This document shows, piece after piece, positions 11,001 to 23,500 of a DNA stretch of 64,000 nt. Each line of letters begins with the position of its first letter. Positions within the stretch are counted from its first letter, which is position 1. Position numbers and translations under genes: made by a program. The stretch comes from Polytrichum commune (Eukaryota > Streptophyta > Polytrichopsida > Polytrichales > Polytrichaceae). A model generated the notes under the pieces. That model was not told where the DNA came from. It was given only the letters and a program-made list of their open reading frames with translations, and searched no databases. The stretch is taken from NCBI GenBank assembly GCA_950295325.1, contig OX485807.1, positions 15,279,001-15,343,000 of the forward strand. The letters run 5' to 3'.

Positions 11001-11765
11001 CATTCATTTGCACATGCCTACATGGTAGATGGTAGTGGGTTCATTGATGGAAATTTAGGTGCCTGCCAGACGGCCGGCAGGTACTTTGCTGGTACAGGCT
11101 ATGAAAGCAGGTAGGCTCTATAAGCCAGGTCATTGAACTCTATCTTGAGTCACCACACTCCAATTCCTGCCACTAGGTTCGACCAACACCTCCTGAGCTG
11201 CTTTTTATTTTTGATGACCAGCAAGCAGGGCTTTTATTTTTGACAACCAACAAGCGGGGCTCGGCTCTGTGAGGGCAGCTGGATCTGCAGGAAAAACTCC
11301 AAGACTGTGGGCCCAGGGCTGCTTCTCCCACAATCCCCGGGTTTCCACTGCACCTCGCCTGGTAGTTCACTTCACAAAGATTCCTCGTCACATCATGTTG
11401 CCTCCCCTCAAATGTCCTCTTGTGTGGTAATTAGGGGTTCGTTTCGGCCAATCGCATCTCCCTGTTTGTTCTTCCTGCCGGTCGTGTGGCATGGCCCTTA
11501 TTCACGAAACTCACATGCCAAAGGATAGGGAAGGAATAAAAATATTATCAACCTTTTTAACTTTGGGTTATTAGAAGGTATGTATCTGCAACCGCATATT
11601 TGATTGGTGGAAATCGTAACATATATGTGAAATTTGATAATTTTGTGGTTAATCATGTGATCAAATATCTTATGAAAATCGTCAAATTGGTTTTTGGACG
11701 CCTACATGAAATCTTTCAATTTGTCATTTGCATGATTATGTGCACATGGCAAAGAATGTAGTAGA
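11001..11765. other. GC-richer island, no gene recognised
   Basis: Bases 11060-11530 are clearly richer in G+C than the surroundings. They contain a short palindrome (CCTGCC...GGCAGG at 11065-11082) and two related blocks at about 11203-11260 (TTTTTATTTTTGATGACCAGC and a similar unit). Frames of about 72 codons exist on both strands without family resemblance. It may be an old inserted element, but I cannot identify it. Confidence 0.35.
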
Positions 11766-12480
11766 GACAATGATGAAGGTTTTCTCTAACGCAAAGGTTA
11801 CAAGATGTGATCGTTTGGTGGTTTGAAAAAAATTACAATTTCAACAAATTAATGGTATACCATCTGAAAAATGATGAATCTATCCATAAGGCTTATTGGG
11901 TATGCAGTCATGATGCCATGAAAAATGTTTTTGAACAAATTTTATTAATCAATAATCCCATTGATTTTATGTCAAACCTTTCAAATAAAGTTATAACATA
12001 TTACAAGTTATCAGGCTTGAAGTTCCATGACTATCACATCCTCGTCAAGTATATTTGTTCACAATCATTTTGAGGGACATTGTCTAGTGAAATTGGATAG
12101 GGTTCTTAAAGGCTTGTTGGGTTCATGAGATGACTATGCGGGAAAAACATAGTAGTTATTGATATTTCAATTTGGAGGGTTGAAATCGCAAAGATCATGT
12201 ATTTGTTTGAGACATGTATGTCCCCACATTTTTTTAATATTATGCTTTCTTTATTCGTACATCTCCCGAAGAGGTAAAAATGGCGAGCTCAATGCATAGT
12301 AAGTTATCGTATTTTTTGGAGAGGTATATAAAGACCTGAAAATCAGTGGTACTTCAAAAAACCACCCTAAGCATTCTATGAGAGAGTGACACATGAGTCA
12401 TTATTTTTATTTTGGAGAAACTCTCACGAGGTTGAATTTTGTTGGAAAATAAATATGGAATTAAGACATGATGCGAAAAC
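11766..12480 (+). pseudogene. Decayed CACTA (En/Spm)-like transposase fragment
   Basis: The open frame 11807-12073 ends with KLSGLKFHDYHILVKYI, matching the GLKSHDxHxLxQ block of the conserved region at the C-terminal side of plant CACTA TNP2-type transposases. About 240 bp downstream, after stops and a frame change, the + strand reads LERYIKTLK followed by K..PK.SM.E and a Y...E-T-L pattern, like the ERYxxxLKxxxxxxxxPEGSMxEG block that follows in the same proteins. Order and spacing fit. No terminal CACTA repeats were located, so the ends are those of the recognisable coding remains. Confidence 0.5.
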
Positions 12481-13200
12481 GAAACACCAAGATTCTGCCC
12501 AAAACACAAATAAACAAAAAGTTGGAAGGAAAAACTGACAAACAAGTACATGAACACCTATTTCACGCCTATGTGATAACCTGAATATGTAGAGTCTTAT
12601 GTATGAATACTTTATGACATTGATGCACGTTTTTGTATTTAGTGAAAGGTGATATTAGAATTATTTGATATCATGGTGTTGGTGGTGTTCAAATTCATTA
12701 ATATCTTTTGTTTAATGACCCTTTGCATGGGTGTCTAGGAGGTACAATACCGAAATGAAAGAGCTATTCGGGTATGTCAAAAGAAAAAGAAGAAATGAAA
12801 ATTCTTGCAATCGTTTTTGGAGTGGGTACAACAACAAGTGCTTATGGGAATAGTAAGTGTTAAACCAGTGTTGCGTGAGGTACAAGAATAATGAGTGGTC
12901 TTAATGAAGTGGCCTATTTTGACAAATTTTGTAGTATGACCAGAAGGCATTATGAAATTTTTTTTTTGATGAAAATGCATTCGTTACTTCTTATTCATGC
13001 ATTGCTACCCCTAGCTACATTGATTTTGTAGCATGAAAAATGAATCCTCGTAATAAATGTGCCAAACTTCAATACTATAGAGTTGTGGAAGAAATAATGA
13101 ATGTAACCTTGTCATCGCAACGCAAAGAGGTCTTGTTTAAAAGGATGTGATACAATATTATTGTCAAAGATGTGCAAATGAACTAGACAATGCCCCTAGT
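12481..13200. other. AT-rich spacer after the CACTA-like remnant
   Basis: This may contain more of the decayed element, since a frame reading QVHEHLFHAYV lies near 12545, but stops interrupt it and no further block is recognisable. A T-rich run lies near 12958-12967. No gene is supported. Confidence 0.4.
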
Positions 13201-13690
13201 TGTACGTCACATCAAGACGTGATGCCTAGTGACATGATAGAATGTTTTTTAATTGGAGCAATATTTTTGTTAAAAACTATTACTCCCTTGGTCGACTGCT
13301 ACAACCAGTCCAGTTTAGGAAAGTAATAACAAAAAATAATTTCCCAGAAAAGGGACCAGGACACCTATTGGATGCAAGATCTAATGCTATGTAATGTTCT
13401 AGAATTCTTTGATTTGATTGCTAGTAGCAAACGACCAACCAACTGATTGAACTAAGTTGATTATTCTTGGTCGACTACAATAGTCAATTTGAAGAAATTA
13501 ATTAACTCGTCAGTTACTCCTAGTTGACGTAAAGCAATTGACCAATGAGTTGACTACTATTATTAAAAAATCAAAAGTAAAAAGTAAAAATTTAAAAATC
13601 CCAAAAAATATTGAATTTATTAGAGTCAATCATGTTGTTTTAGATATTAGTGAAATTTCAAAAATTTTCAAAAACTCACATTTGGTCTAA
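13200..13690. repeat. Dispersed GTCGAC/AGTCAAC-rich AT repeat, copy 4
   Basis: It starts at a CATCAAGACGTGATGCC block and carries CTTGGTCGACTGC, GATGCAAGATCTAATG, CTAGTTGACG and AGTTGACTACTA, as in the copies near 2.3, 5.6 and 10.3 kb. Non-coding. Confidence 0.5.
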
Positions 13691-13745
13691 CCTTGAACTT
13701 GGTAGAAATTTCCGTCTTGCAGGTTTGGGGGATTAAACGAGTATT

Positions 13746-14175
13746 TTGAAAAATGACCAATTTGTGGCAATACTACAAGAGGGTTTTGTTATTGCACAAG
13801 CAACATGTGCACAACTAGAGATGAATCCAATGAACACCTCGTCTAGATGTTGGTGGACAACTCCATGGGAGCATGAGAGACACATGAAGGCACAACTTTG
13901 TAGAGATATGGGGGAGGAGGAAGAATGTGAAATATTCTTGAACATTACCAATGCCAAGTGTTATTTGTACACACTTTAGTCTACTTGTAGACCGTTGTGT
14001 AACATAAGCATACACCTCATAACATTATTGAACATACTCATGCCAAGGTATTAATAAGCGCACTTGAACACCAATGTCATGAGGTGACACTAATGATGAT
14101 GTTGTTGATCATTAGCGTAACCAAGCATATGCCTCAAAATAGAGTAAGTGACACTAAATACCATGAATAGTGTAG
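13746..14175 (+). pseudogene. Possible internally deleted Harbinger-like element
   Basis: The 77-codon frame 13746-13979 contains RCWWTTPWEHERHMKAQL, resembling the (R)RRWWVRPW...R block near the N-terminus of plant Harbinger transposases. It is followed directly by 13967-14118, an inverted copy of 61-215, and then by TGACACTAAATACC...GTGTAG at 14149-14175, which also occurs inside the decayed transposase at 511-537. The simplest reading is an element that lost its middle. The family call is tentative because only one short block is visible. Confidence 0.35.
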
Positions 14176-14487
14176 TGTTTGAATGAGGCACATCAACTTG
14201 ATAAGGTGGATTAGGCTACTTGAGTGGACATTGTTTGTTGGTTTGTGAACATTACTTTAAGAGCTTGATTTCAAAGTTGGTCCCCCTTTGTTTGGTGAAA
14301 CTGTTAGTTTCCAACTCCGATCGGAAGCGGAAGTCTTAAGCCTTTCAAAGTGGTCGACTTGGATCAGACTTGAAAAGAAAAGTTCATACCCAACAAAAGA
14401 GGAACCAACTTTGAAACCAAGCTCCTCAAAGTTAGGCACGTGTGAAGGGTCAAAATTCTTTTATGTTGGCTTACCAAAATCCGTTGG

Positions 14488-14569
14488 CGTTTTCAAACAT
14501 ATGTAGCCTCCACCTGAAGAGGAAGTTTGCAGACATCACATTCAATCGGAGCTTGCAAGGATAGCCATT
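14488..14569 (+). repeat. Diverged single copy of part of the 359-bp tandem repeat
   Basis: GTTTTCAAACATATGTAGCC, CACCTGAAGAGGAAGT and CAATCGGAGCTTGCAAGG parallel 15581-15652 and 15940-16011 of the tandem array but are clearly older. It lies about 750 bp before the array. A TTTTC-rich pyrimidine run follows at about 14628-14657. Confidence 0.7.
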
Positions 14570-14623
14570 AGTGTTCAATATTGAAGTCTTCAACACTTGT
14601 CAAATGCCATTTTGGCCATCAAT

Positions 14624-14655
<32 letters not shown>

Positions 14656-14659
14656 TGGG

Positions 14660-15249
14660 CACTTCACAAAAATGTGTTGTGCAAAGTTTCCACCAGTCAC
14701 AGTGAAGGCCTCTCCAACAACTGCCTGTCACAAAATGTAGTGGTTGCAAGTTGCAAATAGAAATATAGTTGGACTCCAATCTTGGCACTCTAGCAGACAC
14801 TTCCAAATTCCAATAACTCCTGCAATTTCGACTCTGCAACTTCGGCTTGGCAAGCACAACTATATGTGAACGTGGATTTTCCAAACATAATTGGGTGGAG
14901 AGTGATAGCAAAAGTCAATTAAAACTTGAAACATTGGATGCATTGATGCGAGTGTCACTATGCGGTCTCCTGATTAAAAATATGGATTGGGCTAACATTT
15001 CTAACACTTGAAAATCGATCAAAAACCAAAGAGCTTTGCTTTTGGAGTTGGATGATGATTAAGTGCATTATGTAGGAAATCTAAATAATTTAGTGCATCA
15101 TTTTATTGCATGTACGTCTTCAATATACTGAGACATCATATTATTTTCATATTCAATACAAAACGGCCAATATCAAGTGTTTTTTTTGGGGGGTGAAGTG
15201 TTGCAAAAAAGTTTGAAAGTCTAAGTGAAGTGTGATTATTTTGATGTCC
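14660..15249. other. Spacer before the tandem array
   Basis: No gene or repeat is recognised in this stretch. The 94-codon minus-strand frame at 14627-14911 has no recognisable motif and ends in the pyrimidine run. Confidence 0.4.
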
Positions 15250-16295
15250 GTCACATTGAAATGCATGTGCACACTTCAAACTTGAACACTGGTAACCATC
15301 GACATCTGGCGCATGCGAAGAGACGTTGACAACGCAGAAATCTTGCAATGGGTCAGGACCGGACGCACGGACCGCCACCATTTCACGAGCAAACAGGAAT
15401 TGCAAGTCCCAAGATCAGCATCATCGACCAAGTACCACGCTCCACAGCTGCTGGGAAATCGAACAGAAACTAGGCAGCAGGTGCAGTGGCTTTTGAGAAT
15501 TCGGTAAGACTGATGATTGTTGGAGCTGCTGAATAATAGTTGATGATGTTTGGGTGCTACATCGGAGTTATACACGGCATTTTCAAACGTATGTGGCCTC
15601 CACATGAAGAGGAAGTCTGTGGGAGTCACATTCAATGGGAGCTTGCAAGGGTAGCCATCGACATCTGGCGCATGCGAAGAGACGTCGACGATGCAGAAAT
15701 CTTGCAATGGGTCAGGACCGGACGCACAGACCGCCACCATTTTCACAAGCAAACAGGAATTGCGAGTCCCAAGATCAGCATCGTTGACCAAGTACCACGC
15801 TCCACAGCTGCTGGAAAATCGAACAGAAGTAGGCTGCAGGTGCAGTGATTTTTGAGTATCCGGTAAGACTGATGATTGTTGGAGCAGCTGAATAACAGTT
15901 GATGATGTTTGGGTGCTACATCGGAGTTATAAACGGCATTTTCAAACGTATGTGGCCTCCACATGAAGAGGAAGTCTGTGGGAGTCACATTCAATCGGAG
16001 CTTGCAAGGGTAGCCATCGACATCCGGTGCATGCGAAGAGACGTCGACGATGCAAAAATCTTGCAATGGACCAGTATCAGACGCACGGACCGCCACCATT
16101 TTCACAAGCAAACAGGAATTGCGAGTCCCAAGATCAGCATCGCCCAAGTACCACGCTCCACAGCTGCTGGAAAATCGAACAGAAGTAGGCAGCAGGTGCA
16201 GTGATTTTTGAATATCCGGTAATTAAGACTGATGATTGTTGGAGCTGCTGAACAATAGTTGATGATGCATGGGTGCCACATCGGAGTTGTATCGG
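15250..16295 (+). repeat. Tandem repeat, ~359-bp unit, about 2.8 copies
   Basis: Unit starts (TGATGATG...GGGTGC) lie at 15541, 15900 and 16260, giving periods of 359 and 360 bp. A partial first unit with diverged 5' sequence is recognisable from about 15250, clearly from 15292. The last unit breaks off near 16295. Each unit carries GCATGCGAAGAGACG and CAAGTACCACGCTCCACAGC. Frames of 100-171 codons on both strands (such as 15276-15791 minus and 15540-15848 plus) come from the repeat. The period is not a multiple of three, so no repeat protein is encoded in one frame. Confidence 0.9.
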
Positions 16296-17934
16296 CAACG
16301 AGATTCATGCAGCAATTACTAATGTCGAGTGCAATGTCGGGTAAGTTCCATAAGAATTTCCTCATCTCGTTGCCTGAACTTGTCTGTTGGCTTCCACCCA
16401 CCCACCCACGGCCCATGAAATCAGGCACCAAAATTCCCATCCAAGGTGCGGCAATGGTACTAGGTTCAACACACCATGTAGCTATAAACACAGTGAGTTT
16501 CATTTTCTAGTGAACTCTCTCATCGCATTAGGAGGTTGAGATGTGGTTGAAGTTGTTTGAGTTGAATGACTTCCAACACCATTTTGAATTGCTAATCCAT
16601 CGAGATAATCGTGATATACATTGGATCACTCCTAAGTACCGAAGCGCTCTGTGAGTTTCTCTTTGGCATCAAATTTGCTATACTTAAAACTTCCACTTCA
16701 GAAGCCCTTAGAACACTCCAACGAGGGCAGGTAATCTTCAATATCAAAATCGTGGTCATTCGTCACAAGATGTTTCACTTCAAAACGATGTGAAATACAT
16801 AGGCCTTTTCACATAACATTGTTTAGCTACTAATAGCCATTCCATTCTAATAACATTTAGTGACACTGTTACACCCAAATCTCACTCATTTTCAAGCTGG
16901 ATCTACTTATTGACAAGCATCTGTAAGGTATAATTCTAGCACCTTACATGACATATTTTGGGACCCACCCACTCAACTGAATAATGTTATGCACGCAGAC
17001 TTCATACGGATTTTTTTTTTGAAGGGTGCATTTTAATTACACATGTTGTGAAATGTGAAGCGGTAAAAGTGGTGGCCGGAGTGACCATGTATGTAAAATG
17101 GACACTTTGTGTGATTTTGGCCATGTGGAATTCATGGCCGTGGTAACCAACCACCTCTTTGAGAAATCTCACACTACATATTGGCTTGTTTTCACGTAAT
17201 ATCCTTGTTTCACATCTATTATGTTATGTGAAGTTTCCTCCAATATTACCCTTCTCAATTCAGGTTCCTATGAATTTATGACGTCTTTCACGTGAAGCCT
17301 TTATTGATAATTGAGTCATAATACTGTTGGATTTGGTTCACTTATTTCCACTTTCTCTGTTATCTTTCACTTTATTCATCCCTTTCACTGAAATTTAATG
17401 TCATTGTTTTCACATGCATGACATGGTTTCCTCTTTGTGGAATGCCACATGAATATGGGTAATCCCATAACACTAATGCGGTTTTAGCCTCTTGGGTGTG
17501 GAAATTCGCAAAATCATGATTTGATATGTAGAAACATATATATGTGTTGTAAAGTCCAAATCATACATTGCAATTCAACACTAATATTAGTTGATGATGG
17601 CATTGAGATGTAACTTGGCTATCCAATTGCTAGTCAATCAGTATAGAAACATCAATTTTGTATAAAGACTATCGATTAAAAGTCTCATCAATTTCAGAAT
17701 GAGGAGGTTGAAGTGTGCATGGCAAGTGCTTGTCATATGAACCTCTAGAATACTTCTCACTATCAAGTGGAATGTGTGGTTTAAAGCCAATTCCTAACAT
17801 GTTCAATGAACTAAATGCAACATCAATATTTGCCATGGAGCCTCCAAGGATGTCATGACCAATGTGTTATGCTAAACGTCATAATGTACATGATTTTCAA
17901 TCAACAAAGTTACTCATGTTTTTAAATAGCTCAT
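16296..17934. other. AT-rich spacer, no gene recognised
   Basis: Short frames (60-83 codons) without motif resemblance. No tandem or inverted repeat stood out beyond scattered GTGACAC and TAGTGACACTG words. Confidence 0.4.
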
Positions 17935-18055
17935 GTCATGTTGCCAATTAGCAGATGTGACGCTTTGAGATCTCTAAACATCTAGTTTAGGCTCTTTGCA
18001 AATAATGTATGTGACACTAAATGCCATAAATAGTGTAGTAAGTTGGCCATGCAAT
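17935..18055 (-). pseudogene. Second fragment of the Harbinger-like transposase region
   Basis: It matches 436-560: GACGCTTTGAGATCTCTAAA versus GGCACTTTGAGACCTCTAGG, then CTAGTTTAGGC and TGACACTAAATGCCATAAAT. On the minus strand both copies can be read in the same frame (TTLFMAFSVT here, TTPFMVFSVT there), so the sequence was once coding or both were copied together after decay. Only this piece of about 120 bp remains. Confidence 0.55.
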
Positions 18056-20512
18056 GGAACTAACTAGGGCTAAGGGCAAAGTGCTAAGGGGTATTCACCA
18101 ATATGGATAGGATGACATGCCATAAGACATAGTCCAATAAAACAATTGGTTGAGGGCAAAGGCAAGGAGAAAAGACAACAACATGGAACAAGCACGCTAG
18201 GTAAGAAGCAACTTGACAAAACCAATAAAATCTTAACCACCAAATACTTTTGTTTGAAGTCGACTAGGGGTAGTCGACTTGGAGCATTTGACAAAAAAAA
18301 AGTGCTCAAAAAAGAAACTATCTAAATGAAAAATTTGGACCATTAGATCTTGTTCAACTGTCAAGTTGCTTCCTATATGGTGGTCTTGTTCTATGTCATT
18401 GCCTTAGTCATTGACCAACATTTACTTTTCATTTTTTAACAACTCTAGTAGGGATTTGCAAGTTTGTTGGTTGGGTTCTGATTTAACATTTAGAAGGTCT
18501 TGGGATTGAACCTAGGTAGCAAAACATCCTTAGGTTTCTCTAGTTTCAAGTTCCATTATTTTTTGGTTCCTCTAGTCTGTTGAACCTTTACTCGGTATGA
18601 GGATATTGAATTAAATCTAAATATTGAATCCAAAAAACGTAGATATTTTAGACAACACGAAACACAAACATGTTCCTTGTGCCTTTCACCAAAATGACCT
18701 TCACTTCTAATATAACACTGTTACTATTGTCCCATAATTATTTCTTTTAAAAGAAATAATTCTTTAGAGGTGGCATATCATTGAAATGATGGCTACATAT
18801 AATCTAAGAAAAACATTAAAATCCACCTCCTTTCCTCTTTCCCATCCTCTCATCCATCCTTGCTTCCTACCATACTCTTTCCCCATGATTCTCTCTCTTC
18901 TCTCTCCCTGCCTTCTGAACTGGGGTGCCATGTGACATGGGTGCCAATTACTATAACCCTTATGCTCTATGCATTCATTGCATCTTCCCTTTCCTTTGTA
19001 TTCAAGTAAGCTCTAGAAATCTCCAAATTTATGAAAAATTTCCAATATATAAAATGAGGCTTGCAAGTAACAATGAAATAACCAAGGCATATATAAGAAA
19101 TAGGAGTAGATTACACAAAAAAAAAATTACATTGATGGCCTAGATTGTCCAATGCATCCTTCAATTTAAATTCAATGCTCATGATTGTTCAACAAATGCA
19201 CACGTGACCTTAGACCCCAATTCTAAGGTCCATACCATGGTTGGACCAACATCATCTTCTTCTTTTTTATACTATTTGGGTATCTATGATAGGGAGTTCA
19301 CATGTTTAGATACCAATAGAGAATGGATATTTGACAGTATATTTGGATCTATATACCCTCATGCAAAAAACTTCATACCTAGGTAATATCACCATATTAT
19401 TAATTTGTGTTTAGAATGGTATTGACCCAAATAATTACTCATGTATACAAAGATTCTCTCACCTTGACATACCCACTATACATCAATATTTGACTAGTTC
19501 TACAATTTTGCATTCACTGATATATTAGACCAACAACGGTCCGTATGACTCATTGTCCCTTGCTCTCATTGGTAACTAGTCTTCAATTTTTAAAGATTTA
19601 TGAGACCTCCCAAAGTAATGACCCCATATGGAACAAGACCCCCATTATGCCCAAACTAATAGTCCTATTGTGGGACGTTCCAACTCTACAAACAATCATG
19701 ACCCCTAATAGGAGTGGAATTATGTCATTCAATTAGCAATTGCGAATTGCAAAAATTGTCAATTCAAGTCTCAAGCAAGGAGTTAACACAAGATGAAAGT
19801 GAAGATTATTTTCTCTTCAAAGAATCCCATAGGGCCTCGCAATTTGTGTCATTGTTAATGCTAGGATGGTGTTTGTTTTAGTACATAGTCCATTCTCATT
19901 ATGACATGTGTCTTTTGGTTTCCCTTCTTTCTTAGAAGCCTTGCATTATACCCTCCATGTAATAGGTATAAAGCCCAATTACCTTTTTGCCCAAAGTGGG
20001 ATAGTCTTTATGAAAGCCCAGCGCATAATTGTGTGTTTCAACACTATTGAACCACTTTCTGCAAGTAAACATGAGCCTTCCAGATGGACAAACATTTGCA
20101 AAGAAAGAAACCCTTACAAGACCAAATAATGGAAACAACATATGTCTAATGCAAACTCGGAACCTTTATTATCTCAAGAAATCCTCAAGATTGCACTATA
20201 CATGCCATGTGCTTCACAAAGCCCTGGCAGAACTTTGAAACCTGTGTCACAATGGTTTCTTTCAACCTAACTACGCAACCACCTTTGTGTCTGATAAATG
20301 CAGCTGTCCAGAGCTTAATTCTGCCCATGCGAAAATCAAACTGTTGCTAGCTTTTTCTCAAGCCCCTCTCCTAGACTCTGCTCTTTACAATGACCTCGCC
20401 GGGTTTCAATGGAGAAAAGTCCATTGGTGCTCCCCAGATTCACTCAGGCTGATATTCAGGTTTCTAAGTGTGGCAGTAGACTATATATACCACCCACAAA
20501 TCTGAAGTAAGA
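18056..20512. other. Gene-free interval downstream of the NIPA gene
   Basis: Around 18240-18440 short GTCGACTAGGGGTAGTCGAC and ATTAGATCTTGTT blocks place a diverged copy of the dispersed AT repeat. The rest shows no recognisable gene; frames of 60-79 codons look random. Bases just left of 20513 would be the 3' UTR of the magnesium transporter, which ends on the minus strand. Confidence 0.45.
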
Positions 20513-23500
20513 TTACGATGAGACTTTGACATGAACAGCACTGCTTGACCCCACATCTCGACGGGTGATGGAGCCGGTTTGAGTTCTTGAAAAACCTTTC
20601 GGCTGGGCAGGTTTGGATTTCAAGACTCGACGCAGTGACCGGGGTAACATGGGAGCAATCTTCTCAGACATCAAAAGTACAATGATTCCAGATACAATCA
20701 GTGCCCTGCAAAGCACAACAAGAATGCCAACAATGTGACTAAAAATTGGAGATAGGCTAACTTAGGCTAGTTTGGAACATGAATTAACATTCTGAACAGT
20801 CCCTACTCTATCCATGAAAAGGTTAAAAAGGAGTCTGATATGATATTCAACATAGAATACATATGATGTGAAGAGAAGAGCATGCACCAACCGTATTTCA
20901 CATGTGCAATCAGTATCCACCAATCAGAAACATATAGTGCAACTCAATGAATGTGCCATTTTATATGAATTCAACAAGTTGCCCACAAGTAGAAGGCATG
21001 GAACCACTGTAAATCAAAATCTTCAGAAGCATAAATCGTACATTGAATTAACCTTACCAGGCCAAAAGTAACAGAACACGACCAGTAGTTGATGCAGGCA
21101 GCGTTTCTCCAAGAGCAAATAAACCAACCAAAACACCAATAACAATTGAAGCCACAGCTGCACATGTGGAGACCACTACGGCCCTTCCATTCTTCAATCC
21201 CCGGGTCTGCCATATCACACAAGCACTCTCATTAATACATAAGAAGCTTGTAAATGGAAGATGTGCCTATTAGGCACGTTGTGTTCTGGAGAGAACTTAA
21301 AGATAATACTATGCACAAAAGTCAAGTGATACAGCAGGTATTCATATCTTCAAATCTCCTAACCAGCTTGCACATTAAATAGCTCTTTAGTAGCTATCTC
21401 TACAAATCACCCACAACAGCAGATTTCCAACACCTGTGGATGTATCAAACCTGTCTTAGGCCATGAAATAAGTAAATTAAAATGCAAGAGAAATCTTGAA
21501 AGTATGGCAAGAACATGAATCTTGGAGACAGGGGGATACCTGACAAAAGAATCCGCTACTGCTGCAGCAGATGCCCACAGCAATACCAGCAGGAACAAAC
21601 AATTGAGACATGCCATTTTGTGCGAGTAGGAACCCCACTTTGCATACAGATGCAGATAGCCTGCAGCATAATTGCCAATCTCACCTTTTGAGTGCCTGAA
21701 ATAAGTTGACATAATTGTGGAAGTTTGATTCAAACTTTCACACATAATTAAGATTTGAACAGACTCAACTTCATGAAACTATTTTGAAGTTGACAACTTT
21801 CAGGTACTCACTGACTACTAAAAACTGATGTGCCCATTGCACAAATGCTACATTGTGATTGCGCATAATCCTCCTACTAAAGCAGGAAGTGCTTGCTTCT
21901 ACTGCAGTATAATAATTGAAAACCATGGCAGAGGCAGCCCCTAATAAATATTCTGTTGCAATCTTTGAATTCTTAATCCACGTCTTTCTTCAAGAAACAA
22001 ATGAACCTGATGGAACTCATAAACACTGAAGTGTTTATAACTAAGTTATAACTGAAGTCTTACCCAAAGCAAGCCCCTGCCTCCATGCCTGCAGCAATTT
22101 CCTCCATCACATCAACATCCCTCTGCATACACAAACCGTTTCCTGAGATAATTTTATCCCTTGGAAGTCCAGTTCTCAACAGATACTTCGAATATTACAC
22201 ATACACAACCAGGAATCTTTGCCATACATGGCTCTGCCCAGATACTTACAGGAAACTAGACAAGATATAGAAGACTTGAAGGTATATTAGCAAGGAGCCA
22301 CCTCACTAATCTCTGATTCATGACATTAATCAGAGATTGGACCCAGTAAATTCACCAAAAGCATGCCAGATACACCCCTGCAAATCAATGGAAAGTTTTC
22401 TGGCTCTGTCGTCATAGTATCAGCAATTTCATACAGCATATGTCTAGTCTATTGACCAACACTAACCATCCACCTTAGCACGTATAAAGGAACAAAAAAT
22501 GTATAAAGGCCCACGACTCCAACTCTATAGAAATACATGAACACCATATGAGAAGGTAAGTACAGGAGTCAGGTCAGGGCGGAGCCACCTTTACCGATTG
22601 AATACCTCCTTCATCGTGCTTCTCATGTCGTTTCTTTCCTGATCTTGCCCAACAGTCCAGGATACCCTGTAACCCAAATCAATAAACTGGACTACTCAAA
22701 AGAGGCATACACTAAGGTAGACAACTTTCCTATGTTCCAGGTGTGCACCTATCACCAACACGTAGTAGATACATACAGTAATTAGACCAGAGAAACACTC
22801 AATGTGCCTTGCACCTTGGCCAATGCATAAAAATCAACTATTTCCACCACACTGCTCATCTATTTCTTAACTTGCATTGAGCAATAGGTCATGTGCTTCA
22901 ACCCATCAAAGGGAAATAATACTATGAGAAAGGATATTTCACTCTAAATGTCTTGAAGACTTCAATTTCCAAGAACGTGATCTCTACAATCCAAAATAAA
23001 TATGGAAATAGTTCAAAGTGTGCAAGAAAGAGAAGTTGTTTACAAAGGAAAGAGCCAGCCACACAAGGAACAATAATGATCTTGCCACCGATATCTTTGC
23101 CTCCTTCTGCTCCTCACCCAAGGCTCCAATTACTGATTCACCAGATCCAGAAATTAATATGAATGGATTACCATATCATAATAATCACAGCTTTCTGCTA
23201 TTGCAAAGTTGACCACAAATACAAATAGGCAATTTACTACAGATGGTGAAGCTCACCAAGCAACACAATCCTCCAAGATCATGACCATAAGATTGCAGAT
23301 ATGACTGTCACTCCAAAGACACTCTGGGATTAATAAAATGTGAGATGGCTATGAAGATATTTTTGTGAAAACAAAGCTGAATACTTTGCTCTTATCAAGC
23401 TACAAGTGTTCTGACTGAACATTCTACATGCCTCGTCTGAATCATCTACATCACTATCCTTGGCAACAATGAAACAAGCACCAAAACATTATGCAGATAG

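Noticed and set aside
15250-16295. Regular repeat, possible CRISPR-like array
   Set aside because: The units are contiguous ~359-bp copies without short repeats and unique spacers, and the DNA is plant nuclear.
15276-16503. Long overlapping frames on both strands
   Set aside because: They arise from the tandem repeat. The unit length is not a multiple of three and both strands are open, so neither is supported as a gene.
23018-23212. Short + strand frames opposite NIPA exon 4
   Set aside because: They are antisense shadows of the exon 23044-23132 and its flanking intron.
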